Shown here piece after piece: positions 39,533 to 47,802 of a stretch of DNA of 47,802 nt (position 1 is its first letter; every line of letters starts with the position of its first letter). The position numbers and the translations under genes were made by a program. This DNA comes from Meira nashicola. Its lineage: Eukaryota > Basidiomycota > Exobasidiomycetes > Exobasidiales > Brachybasidiaceae. The stretch spans positions 1-47,802 of the forward strand of contig BCJU01000013.1 of the NCBI GenBank assembly GCA_001600355.1. The letters are read 5' to 3'. The notes beneath the pieces are model-generated. The model had not been told where the DNA came from. It saw only the letters and a program-made list of their open reading frames with translations, and did no database searches.

Positions 39533-41587
39533 TTAATCGGAATCCATCGATGGAGGTTCAAGTCGTGCCTTTTTACGAGAAGTGGTGGAGCTCTTGGAAT
39601 TCTTCGAATCATCATTTGACTGAGTCGTCGTGCTTCTCCCCTTGACTGAATCTTGATCTCTTTCCGGAGCGTCCTTTCTAACTTTACTCGTACCTTCGCC
39701 GCGTGCTCTATGAGCTTCTTCGCGAGCCTTTATGTTGTCTTCACGGGCTTTCAATTTGTCCTCACGAACTTTCATACCTTCTTCACGTTCAACGATTTCT
39801 TTTTTCAACAGAGAAATAGCAACTTCCACACTTTCCTTCTCACGCTTCAAGTTTTCGCTCTCGCGTGTCTTTTCGTCAACTTCTTTTGCCATTCGTTCAT
39901 TCGCTTTCGCCTTTTCTTCCATCCGAATCCTATTTTCATGAGCCTTTAGCTCGGACTCTTTTGCACATTGATCCATTTTGATCTTATTCTCGTGCGCCAT
40001 ACGTTTATGCTCGTTGAATCTTTTCTCGAGTTCATCGAAGCTCTCTTGCATCTGCTTGATCTTATTGTCAGCAGTGATGAGCTCATTCATCTTTGTACTT
40101 GAGCTCGTCTTAGCATTTTCGAGCTCTTTTTGCAACTGTAAAACAGTCTGTTTTATGTTCTGGTGTGCCGCTTCTGCAATTTGCACTTCGTTGTCTTTTT
40201 CTTCCAGCTTACGTTCAAATTCTTGTTGAGCTTTATGTGCATCATCATTGACTGCTCTAAATTTTGCAGATAACGTGTTAAAGCTGTCTTTTGATACTTG
40301 CAGCTCTCCCTCTGTGTACATCACTTTAGTAGCGAATTCGTTAAGCTGATTCTTGAAGCCCTCTTGCTTTGACTTGAGTCTTTCAAAACCATCTGTAAGA
40401 TCTTTGTTGAGCGCTTTTTGAACGTCCAATTGTTCTTTGAGATTGCGCCAATCAGCTTTAACGGACAACTTGAGATCTTCCCATTCTTTGGAAATATGGT
40501 TGCCGTCAAGCAAAAACTTCTCGCAAGCCTCTTTCACCTTTTCCAGCTTCAATCGAAATTCGTCCAGGCTCTGACGTTTTGTTAAATTCTCACCATCCTT
40601 CGCTAGTAACTGAGCATCTTTTCTCTCAAGCTGTGCATCCTTGTGAGCTATCTGATCATCTTTGTTCTCGAGTTGCGCATCCTTGTTGATGAGCGCATCA
40701 TCTTTTTGTTTGTTCTGATGCTCTTTTTCTCCGCATAGAGTTTCTAAAAAGCCGATTCGAGCCTTGAAATCAACTATTTGATCAGAATACTGCTTGCAAG
40801 CTTCTGATTCCTTGTAAATGAGAGCTTGTACTTCTTGCAAGCATGAAACGGATGTTTGTTGAATGTCGTGCATATGCTTCAGCGCATCTTTGAGTGTTGA
40901 TCTTTCTTCAACGTTCCTGGTAGGAAAACTGAATGCAGTCTGCTCGGCTGCGATTGGATTGGGTTGAACAATCGGCTTGTCGAGTGAATGCGCTGCATCT
41001 TTTTCGGTGCTTTCAAATGAAACACGCTTTTTCTGTCCTTCATGAATCTTGACTTGCTTCTGAGGCCAGAACGTATTCCTTTGCCGCATGCTTTCGTCTA
41101 CACCAACTTGTGAAGTAGGCTGAGATGGAAATGACACATTGGGCATGGTGGACTTTACCACGAAAGGCATCTCTTTTGAGTTTGGATAAGCTTCATGTGC
41201 AGCGACACTTGGATCATCGTTATCAATCCTGGTGACAAGTGGACTTGAATAAGTACGATCACTTTGTCTTCCATCAGATAAACGATGTTCGTCGATATAT
41301 GCTGTCTTGGAGTTTGAAAACGTGGATGTATGCGCTTTTTCTTGACGTTTTTGAGCATCCCAAATGTTTTCGCTAGTTCTCAAAGGCAAAGGCTGAGGAG
41401 AACGATTCAAAAAATCAGCTTTTTGTGTTCCAGATGATTTTGATCTTGCAGAAAAGTTGTTTTGCGATTTTTCATTTTTTTTCGTTCGACCTAACCACAT
41501 ATCAAGATTTGAATCACCAACTGAAATATGATCCATCATCTCTTCATTCGCTCCGAAAATTTCAGAGCCAGGACGATATGCGGACAT
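39533..41587 (-). CDS. Unrecognised long coiled-coil protein
   Basis: A 684-residue protein from ATG 41585-41587; a longer open frame begins upstream (41725) with hydrophobic, non-coding-like sequence. After a disordered N-terminus (about 1-220, with short conserved-looking MSAYRPGSEIFG), nearly all the rest (about 235-640) is heptad-rich. Two internal repeat blocks stand out. The first is a KDAQLENKDDQ-like seven-residue series at about 292-335 (KDAQLEN, KDDQIAH, KDAQLER, KDAQLLA). The second, near 620-645, is a KAREDNI-type series (KVREDKL, KAREDNI, KAREEAH). Seven-residue repeats fit an unbroken helical rod. The C-terminus is Ser/Thr-rich and basic. It could be structural (cytoskeletal, spindle or tether); nothing more is visible. 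Confidence 0.75.
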   Translation of the reverse strand: MSAYRPGSEIFGANEEMMDHISVGDSNLDMWLGRTKKNEKSQNNFSARSKSSGTQKADFLNRSPQPLPLRTSENIWDAQKRQEKAHTSTFSNSKTAYIDEHRLSDGRQSDRTYSSPLVTRIDNDDPSVAAHEAYPNSKEMPFVVKSTMPNVSFPSQPTSQVGVDESMRQRNTFWPQKQVKIHEGQKKRVSFESTEKDAAHSLDKPIVQPNPIAAEQTAFSFPTRNVEERSTLKDALKHMHDIQQTSVSCLQEVQALIYKESEACKQYSDQIVDFKARIGFLETLCGEKEHQNKQKDDALINKDAQLENKDDQIAHKDAQLERKDAQLLAKDGENLTKRQSLDEFRLKLEKVKEACEKFLLDGNHISKEWEDLKLSVKADWRNLKEQLDVQKALNKDLTDGFERLKSKQEGFKNQLNEFATKVMYTEGELQVSKDSFNTLSAKFRAVNDDAHKAQQEFERKLEEKDNEVQIAEAAHQNIKQTVLQLQKELENAKTSSSTKMNELITADNKIKQMQESFDELEKRFNEHKRMAHENKIKMDQCAKESELKAHENRIRMEEKAKANERMAKEVDEKTRESENLKREKESVEVAISLLKKEIVEREEGMKVREDKLKAREDNIKAREEAHRARGEGTSKVRKDAPERDQDSVKGRSTTTQSNDDSKNSKSSTTSRKKARLEPPSMDSD

Positions 41588-43302
41588 GCTGAATATAACT
41601 TTGTGAGGAAAGATTATTATGGATGTGAAGGTAAAATGACAAATCAAAAATCGATTGAACAACTTACAACACAGAACGCGCAAAAATATAACCGCCACAC
41701 AGTCAGACACGAGCAAACTGATCAATCAATCAGCCTGTGAAATATTCCGGAGGACGATTGCACTCATTTCACGGTCCTATGCTACTCATATTGTATTCGC
41801 TCATGTAGAATAGCAAATGCACAAAAAGACCACGCCCTAGGAATACACGTGACAAGACTTAGCCTTCTCGCACCTCCTAACACGTGTTCGCTCCTTTTTC
41901 TATGGACTCAAGATGCGTATCCATCAAGATGCGTATTATTACTAGAATAGAATAGACTAGTATACCCGCGCGTACAGGGAAAAAATCGTCTCAGAATTAA
42001 GCGTAAGCACAGTGTAAATGCGAATTCTTTGCAAATATGCATGTGGCATGCCAGACTGAATTTTGCCTAACATTTGTTGTGGGTTGAGCGCTAGACCTTT
42101 CTGAACAGAGATGGAATGATTGTGATAATATGTATACATATGGTGATCCCGTCATTGTTGGTCAGCTGTCCAATCGATAGGGTTTCTTGCTAAAAACGAA
42201 ACGCGGAAACGGAAAGGAGACAAAAGGGGAAAAGAGTAGAATTCATCATCCAGTGTTTGTTCACTGCATTACATACCTACATACACATACGTATGTTTCT
42301 TATAATCTCTTTTGACAACTTTTGGCGTTTGTTTAAATCAATGAAGCCCAAATGAATGCATTCATTCTTTTTTTGGATCCTCCTTTGGGGTGACGGCGGC
42401 GGCGGCGGTTTTCCCCTTTTCCTTGCCCAAGGACAATTACTTGGCGTTGCAATATTAAAGGAGACAGGAATACTGATCAGATGCTCCTTCATACTTGTGG
42501 CGGAGAATATGAATGGAAAGTTGGACTGCATTTTCTAGCGTAATGCAATTAGGCAAAAATGAAGCACTACACATGTACATGCATATAGAGTCAACAGTTT
42601 ATTCTTAAAATTGTGCCCCAAATGTAGGCATCTGACCGGCAATAAAACACAATCAGGACCTTCTTTTCCTTTGTTCATGAGTTCACATGCAGCGGAATAC
42701 CATTCAACGCGTGTGCGCGAAATTGTATTTCACTAGAAATGAAGAACGGAATTCTTTTTTCAAATCCTGCGCTTTTTTGCCAACCTTTCCTGGATTCTGT
42801 TAAGAAACATTTTGATACATCATCTGTTTGACTGACATGACACCTGTTTTTGCCATTTTTTCCCACTTTTTAGAACTCTGGCACGTCTTGCCGATCTACA
42901 TACATCTGTATTTGACAACATCATCGATCGAATTGGACGTTCAGCTTGAGAGCTCTTGTGATTTTGGTCATCACCATCATCGTCCATCATTCGATTAACC
43001 TTTGCCCACTCCCTCTCCCCCTCTGTTCCTTTTATCGATTGGCATAATTATTACACACCCTTGACGGGATACATTCGCTATATCATAAAACGCTCACTCA
43101 CACACACACACTCACACACACCAAATCTACACTCACTGCCAAGTAAACGGCGACCAATAATACAGTATATTCGACCATCGAAAAACACTTTATCAGACCT
43201 CTTTTTGTGGAACAAATCACCTCTTCGCGGCCGGTACGCGCTTGTTGAAATCATCTGATCCAACCTACTCACCCGCCCGTAAAAACAATCTCTTTTTCCG
43301 CC
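41588..43302. promoter_or_regulatory. 1.7-kb divergent intergenic region with paired E-boxes
   Basis: No gene is supported. CACGTG at 41846-41851 (followed by AC) and 41881-41886 lie 35 bp apart upstream of the coiled-coil gene. TAGACTA is at 41953-41959, a (CGG)5-like run at about 42393-42408, ACGCGT at 42707-42712, and a (CA)n run near 43092-43117. A pyrimidine-rich promoter-like tract (about 43001-43030) precedes the GH128 gene. Confidence 0.5.
41846..41886. promoter_or_regulatory. Paired CACGTG E-boxes
   Basis: Two CACGTG sites 35 bp apart start-to-start (41846-41851 and 41881-41886), about 260-300 bp before the coiled-coil gene ATG. A pair of palindromic E-boxes is uncommon by chance but proves no function. 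Confidence 0.35.
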
Positions 43303-44547
43303 ATGTTATTCTCATTGCGTACTGTTGCAATCACCATTGCACTTTCCATTGCAGCTTTTTCTCAAGCCAGTGAAGCTCTCAAATTCGGTATTCCTTATGG
43401 TGCCGATAGCAGATGGGCACCAAAGGTTGGAAAAGCAAAAATTCAATGGTACCATCATTGGCAAGACGGCCCAATCGCTCAAATGCCAAAGAATATTCCA
43501 TACGTTCCAATGTTTTGGGGTCCCAAATATTACGGCTTATGGAATCAACGTAAAAAGTGGATTCGTAAACATAAGCCAAAATTCATTCTTGGTTTAAATG
43601 AACCTGACGTGGAAGGTCAAGCAAACGTCTCGCCAGCGGAAGCAGCTAGATTGCATATGCGTGAATTAGAACCTTTCCGTCGTAAAGGTCACAAAGTTAG
43701 TAGTCCTCAAATCGTTTGGAATACGAAATGGATGGACTCTTTCTTGAAGCATTTACACAGCCAAGGCGGTGATATCGATTTCATTGCAGCACATTACTAC
43801 GGTTCTTGGAAAGACGTCGGTCGTTACCAAAAATGGATCAAAACGCTACGTAAAAAGTACAAGAAGAGTATTTGGATCACCGAATACGGAGTGACATCAA
43901 AATCAGGCGGTTCGCAACAACAAATTAAGACTTTCCAACGTAAGGTGAATGCATGGATGCGATCAAAGAAATACGTTAAACGTGCCGCTTGGTTGGGTTG
44001 CTTTGCTGTTTCAAAGCCTCCAGATTCATTTGCTTCTCGTCAGAATGCCCTCTTCACTAGCGGCGGTAAATTACGTTCGATCGGTTATCAATACGTTTAC
44101 GGTAGCGGTCAGAAGCGCGACGAGGCCGTTGATTCAGAAATTTACGATGACCTCGATGATGAGGAAAACTTTGAAATTCAAGATTACGATGAAGAAGAAG
44201 GAGAAGATCAAGATAACGCAGAAGAGACTAGCACAAACGTTGAAAGAGCTCAAGCCACGCCTGGTCACAAGCGACATGCACTTCAACATCATCGTCGTAT
44301 CATCAATTTACAACAAGCTGCTGACGCACAACACCGCAACGATACTATTACCGCAACTTCCATTAATGGATTCCCTGCTACAGCTGACGAAGTTCAAGAA
44401 TACCTTGATTCTTTGAAGGACGAAGGAAATGATGATGACAAAGATGCAGTAGATGGCGAGCTCGTCGATTGTGATGAAATTTGTCGTCTACGTGATGGCG
44501 AAATTGATGGCGTTGACTTGGACGATGATGACAAATTACATCATTAA
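43303..44547 (+). CDS. Secreted GH128 (Asl1-like) glycoside hydrolase with an acidic tail
   Basis: A 414-residue protein with a signal peptide (hydrophobic 7-20, cleavage near SQASEA). The catalytic TIM-barrel (about 26-270) belongs to GH128/Asl1, beta-1,3-glucanases of fungal walls. The acid/base Glu is E100 in LGLNEPD, and the nucleophile is E194 in WITEYG. Other family landmarks are WGPKYYG and IDFIAAHYYGSW. After the barrel, a dibasic KR at 271-272 (SGQKRDEA) is followed by about 140 residues of D/E-rich tail, a second KR (GHKRHA), and two late Cys (DCDEIC). No GPI signal is seen. The tail is not usual for the family and could be removed by Kex2. A CT-rich upstream tract suggests strong expression. 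Confidence 0.9.
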   Translation: MLFSLRTVAITIALSIAAFSQASEALKFGIPYGADSRWAPKVGKAKIQWYHHWQDGPIAQMPKNIPYVPMFWGPKYYGLWNQRKKWIRKHKPKFILGLNEPDVEGQANVSPAEAARLHMRELEPFRRKGHKVSSPQIVWNTKWMDSFLKHLHSQGGDIDFIAAHYYGSWKDVGRYQKWIKTLRKKYKKSIWITEYGVTSKSGGSQQQIKTFQRKVNAWMRSKKYVKRAAWLGCFAVSKPPDSFASRQNALFTSGGKLRSIGYQYVYGSGQKRDEAVDSEIYDDLDDEENFEIQDYDEEEGEDQDNAEETSTNVERAQATPGHKRHALQHHRRIINLQQAADAQHRNDTITATSINGFPATADEVQEYLDSLKDEGNDDDKDAVDGELVDCDEICRLRDGEIDGVDLDDDDKLHH

Positions 44548-45062
44548 TATATCTTTTTTGCTTTTGCGGATCATCTCTTCACCATCTTCATTTTTCCATT
44601 CGCTTCTAGAATTTTGTTCAGTGCTGTTCTGCAATCATTGCCAATCTTTCCCCCTCTCTTTCCTTGCCACTTTCAAATATTTCTCAGCTCACGCTCATCT
44701 CAATCAAGCATATCATTTCTTTCCTTCTAATTATTGCCCTTTTCACTTGCGCAAATAATTTGTTTTTGTTTTGTTTTTCTGGTTCCGCACCTTTCATTTC
44801 GAACTAAAATTCCCCTTTTAATCTTTTTCGAGGTAACTCCGATTCATGGTAACCAAGTTACACCATTGCAAGCTGATGACTGCTTGATGTAGTTTAAAAT
44901 GCTTATTGTTTTCCCCTCATGATTATTTCGCGTGCATACTTTGAAAGAGACTGATGCTATAATTAAAAGATGATGATGATGATGCTTCAAAGTATGATAC
45001 AAAGGATAAAGTACATAGGTAGATCGATACTGTGCTACAGGTTTGCTTTTCATTTTATTTTT
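44548..45062. other. Convergent 3' gap between GH128 and PSO2
   Basis: 515 bp with no gene. It is CT-rich after the GH128 stop, has a short (GAT)n run near 44970-44984, and ends at the PSO2 stop (45063). Terminators for both genes are presumably inside but are not recognisable by motif. Confidence 0.6.
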
Positions 45063-47381
45063 TCAAAAGAAGTCCAGTGATCTTGGTTCGACTGCTTCGC
45101 CATTTCTACGCTTCTTTTCCGCTTTCCATTTTTCGAACCAACGTGCCATCTTATTTCTACTATTAGGATTGCCGATATTGACTGTGGCAATGATTCGGTC
45201 ATAATCTACAGATAAGCAAAATGCCGTTAATTCGAAAAAGCTTGAATGCTCCGAATAAGGTACGCCATAGATTGTATATTTCGTCGTACTGTCCCTTGTG
45301 GTTGTGAGATAAGAAGGACCAAAAGTTCTTCCTTGATTCCAATTGATCAATCTTTCCAAACTAGGGCTGACGGTATCCATTCCAGCTGGCGGTTTATAGG
45401 TCCAACCTGTTGGCCTAAAAGCGATCGATCGATCGATTCGCATACCCAAAGAGCGCATTTTACTAGAATGCTCTTGCAATGAATCTCCATTGATACTCAT
45501 CAAAGAGGTAACGTGAACGTATGCTTGTAAAGGATCACGGGTGAGCAATGAGTGTAATTCGTCATCGTCTAATTGAGCGTAAACACGATATTTGCGCGGA
45601 TCTGCACAATAAATTCGAGTTCCAAGAGCTCTTGCGCATGCCATTACAATCTTTTCCTTTCCAATAGTATACGTTCCCACAACCACAAGAACACAAGGAT
45701 GATCGGATTTTGTTAGCAAAGGTTTCTCCGTCTCCACCTCCAATTTAGGCATTGGTGAACAATCTGTGACATTTTCATGCTCTTCATGCTTCGCTACTGT
45801 TGCAGCATTTTCATCGAATGCTTCGTCAACGAAATCGTTTTTTATGTCACCTTCCGGGACACTGCCTTTCATAACACCGATCTCCTCCTCCTCCATCGCC
45901 AATTCTTCCAATACGCCAAAAGTTTCATCTTGGAATTCAAGCTCGTTCTCCAATTCAAAATCTTCTTTTTCATCCGATTCTGTTTTCACAATGGTCTCAT
46001 CGTAAGGACCATCTAAAGTCCCCGCCTTGATAGGCTCTTTCGAATCAATTCGATCTGTTTTGAGCCATTGTCGCAATGATGATGCACTTTTACATTCCTG
46101 CTCCGTGTGCTCAGATTCGCTTCCTTTTGATTTTGTTGGTAGATTTCGCCAATCTTCTACATTTGAATTTATTCCATTCGATCGGATTAATTGCCCGATA
46201 CGACATTGTTCTGGAGCCGCCCTTCTGACCATTTCAGCACATGCATTCACAACCATCTCTTGTGCCGGAAAACAATACCGAGGATTGCAGTACGTCGTGT
46301 CCAAATAAATGATATCTAATCGTTTGCCTTTCATCACAGGGTGATTGACATGACGTGGAGAAGCGCGAAAATCTCCGCAATGAAGATAACGAAAAGTTTT
46401 CGATGAAGGCGGCAAAGGCGGATGGTTGAACCCGGAAGAAGCAGGTAAGATGTGACACGTTTGTGGACCTTCAAATAAGAAAACACATGAGCCTGGACAA
46501 TGATTGGCATCCAATAATGTTACCCGGACGCCACCTGTTCGTGGAATGATGATGGTTTCGTTCATCGGTAATGGACAAACATATTGGTCTTGTACACGTA
46601 AAGAAGAGCGGACTAGGTTAGCAGTCGTGATACTACAATATATTGGCCCGTGATTCCATATAGAGGTCATACCTCCATAATGATCGGCATGAAAATGACT
46701 AAGAAAGTAGGCTGAACATCCCTCAATTTCCCCAAATCTGAAAGCGTCTACGCTGATCGGCATACCCGTTAAGACTTTGTAGAATGGGGCGATTCTCTTT
46801 TGTGGTCTGGATCTTGCAGCGCCCTTATAGTTCTTTGATTCAACCATATCGGCCGTTGCCCATTCTTTGGCTTCAGAATGTGTTGACATTAACTTCGAAA
46901 ATGCGTTTGACGCAATTTTTGAGGTGGCATTTACGGATTGTTGTCTAACTTCAGAGGAAGAAGATTTGATGCCAGTTGATGAAGATTCACCAGAAGGCGA
47001 CAATGCTGAATCATCCTTGATGCTTCTCAAAGACGATAGCGTATCCTGAAGAGATGATGGAGATTTATTATCTATCTGCCGCTGGAATGAAGTGTGGTGT
47101 GGCCCGTTTGATTGATCTGCGATTTGTTTCTCTTTGAGTGGCAAGACGTTGCTGGTTTCAGGCCGTACAGCAACAGATGATGAACATACACTATGTCTTG
47201 TGGCAGTGTGATATTTCAAACTTTCCGATATTGCCCATTCTAATTCTTCTTCTTCCGTTTTCCGTTGTGATATAGATATAGACGATTTCACAGCTGATTT
47301 CGCGAAAAGATCTTTGATATTCACTTGTGATGAATGTTGATTTTTGCAAAATTTTGCTCGCTTGGCAGGTGAAGGCGCCAT
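45063..47381 (-). CDS. PSO2: DNA interstrand-crosslink repair nuclease (Pso2/Snm1 family)
   Basis: A 772-residue metallo-beta-lactamase/beta-CASP nuclease, a 5' exonuclease in crosslink repair. The ATG is 47379-47381. The nuclease core has motif 2 SHFHADHYGG (near 228), ANHCPGS (motif 3), HCGDFR and LDTTYCNP (motif 4), then beta-CASP elements ending PYSEHSSF near 735. A long acidic, disordered insert (about 415-560) splits the beta-CASP region. The N-terminus has QVNIKDLF (19-26), near the PCNA-binding pattern, and EEEELEWAISES (43-54), which matches a ubiquitin-interacting motif; no Cys/His UBZ finger is visible there. A TTTCGCGC site (47506-47513) lies 125 bp upstream. Family and motifs are certain; the UIM and PIP-like calls are by pattern. 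Confidence 0.93.
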   Translation of the reverse strand: MAPSPAKRAKFCKNQHSSQVNIKDLFAKSAVKSSISISQRKTEEEELEWAISESLKYHTATRHSVCSSSVAVRPETSNVLPLKEKQIADQSNGPHHTSFQRQIDNKSPSSLQDTLSSLRSIKDDSALSPSGESSSTGIKSSSSEVRQQSVNATSKIASNAFSKLMSTHSEAKEWATADMVESKNYKGAARSRPQKRIAPFYKVLTGMPISVDAFRFGEIEGCSAYFLSHFHADHYGGMTSIWNHGPIYCSITTANLVRSSLRVQDQYVCPLPMNETIIIPRTGGVRVTLLDANHCPGSCVFLFEGPQTCHILPASSGFNHPPLPPSSKTFRYLHCGDFRASPRHVNHPVMKGKRLDIIYLDTTYCNPRYCFPAQEMVVNACAEMVRRAAPEQCRIGQLIRSNGINSNVEDWRNLPTKSKGSESEHTEQECKSASSLRQWLKTDRIDSKEPIKAGTLDGPYDETIVKTESDEKEDFELENELEFQDETFGVLEELAMEEEEIGVMKGSVPEGDIKNDFVDEAFDENAATVAKHEEHENVTDCSPMPKLEVETEKPLLTKSDHPCVLVVVGTYTIGKEKIVMACARALGTRIYCADPRKYRVYAQLDDDELHSLLTRDPLQAYVHVTSLMSINGDSLQEHSSKMRSLGMRIDRSIAFRPTGWTYKPPAGMDTVSPSLERLINWNQGRTFGPSYLTTTRDSTTKYTIYGVPYSEHSSFFELTAFCLSVDYDRIIATVNIGNPNSRNKMARWFEKWKAEKKRRNGEAVEPRSLDFF

Positions 47382-47802
47382 GTTCGTCGATTAAGATGTG
47401 AAAATTAGGTTTCAGGAAAGTTTATTTGAGAGCCATATGTCTCCATCGCTGCATAATGTACAGACCAAATTTTCGAAGATTTAAAGATGACGATCGGGAG
47501 CTTACTTTCGCGCGCTTGTAGAATGTGCTGAGTGCTCAATGCGGGTGCTTACAAAGATTTCCATCTTGCATGGACTTGCATGGTGCCGCTCAAAATTTGT
47601 TTAGCGCGAACATAAGAAGTTGGAGGTAAGTTCTTTCAATGCTAGCGAACTAGACTAGTGCTATTATCCTCCAAAGAGACTGGTCCTTTAGAAACTTCAA
47701 AGTTAGAGATCAACTTCAGGAGCATCAAGCTCAGAACGTAGTCAGGTGTTGGACTTGAATTGAATGATGCACAGATGTTCAGGTACTGGTAATTGGTGTT
47801 TG
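47382..47802. promoter_or_regulatory. Upstream region of PSO2
   Basis: 421 bp at the window edge, no complete gene. It contains TTTCGCGC (47506-47513), an E2F/SBF-like core, and TAGACTA (47651-47657), both upstream of PSO2. Confidence 0.45.
47506..47513. promoter_or_regulatory. TTTCGCGC E2F/SBF-like site
   Basis: The 8-mer TTTCGCGC, the E2F-type core, lies about 125 bp before the PSO2 ATG. It is consistent with cell-cycle or damage-linked expression but is only a pattern match. Confidence 0.3.

Noticed and set aside
42356..42538. Gly-rich frame over a CGG run
   Set aside because: It is translated trinucleotide repeat with no other coding sign.
44523..44540. DDDDK as a designed tag or enterokinase site
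   Set aside because: It is part of a long natural acidic tail with no vector context.
1..47802. Transposon, CRISPR, secondary-metabolite cluster, toxin system or viral insert
   Set aside because: No transposase, reverse transcriptase, cas, PKS/NRPS, toxin or viral motifs in any frame I could read.

Overview
The window is a gene-dense stretch of a nuclear fungal chromosome. The evidence is fungal-type mitochondrial, kinetochore and vesicle-traffic proteins, GT-AG introns of about 77-98 nt, and long, mostly intronless reading frames on an AT-rich background. It is best read as Dikarya. The few introns and the family mix make a basidiomycete yeast or smut-like lineage (Ustilaginomycotina) my preferred guess, but that placement is inference. 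One ambiguous base (N) lies at position 64. I found no rRNA, tRNA, CRISPR array, transposon or virus.

Layout: (1) 0.5-5.4 kb holds an ABCG/ADP1-type transporter (-) divergent from a TMEM223-like mitochondrial membrane protein (+). (2) 5.7-12.1 kb holds two unrecognised serine-rich, low-complexity proteins transcribed away from a 2.6-kb intergenic region. (3) 12.1-13.3 kb is a puzzling non-annotated block that carries an intron-like signature. (4) 13.3-19.8 kb holds an alpha-arrestin with PY motifs and a long Sec2-like Rab-GEF, both on -. (5) 21.5-24.9 kb holds YOS1 (three short exons), ATE1 (two exons) and a Bli-3/PNPOx-like flavoprotein (two exons). (6) 24.9-31.6 kb holds ICP55, PRP31, a two-exon CENP-L/Fta1-like kinetochore protein and MAM33/p32. 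(7) 31.8-41.6 kb holds phospholipase D, a PPR-like mitochondrial protein and a coiled-coil protein, all on -. (8) 43.3-47.4 kb holds a secreted GH128/Asl1-type glucanase and the crosslink-repair nuclease PSO2/SNM1.

The genes are housekeeping or cell-biological and do not form an obvious operon or cluster. Several pairs share themes. YOS1, SEC2 and PLD act in secretory traffic. TMEM223-like, ICP55, MAM33 and the PPR protein act in mitochondria. ATE1 and ICP55 both belong to N-end-rule biology. Five genes are spliced or have starts that a plain reading-frame scan gets wrong, and these are resolved below as far as the sequence allows.

The most unusual signals are non-coding. A 7-mer TAGTCTA/TAGACTA is over-represented in upstream regions, including a perfect 12-bp palindrome. 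A GC-rich palindrome GCGCCGGCGC recurs in otherwise AT-rich promoters. A 16-bp exact repeat sits in the large divergent intergenic region. I see no convincing new multi-gene system.
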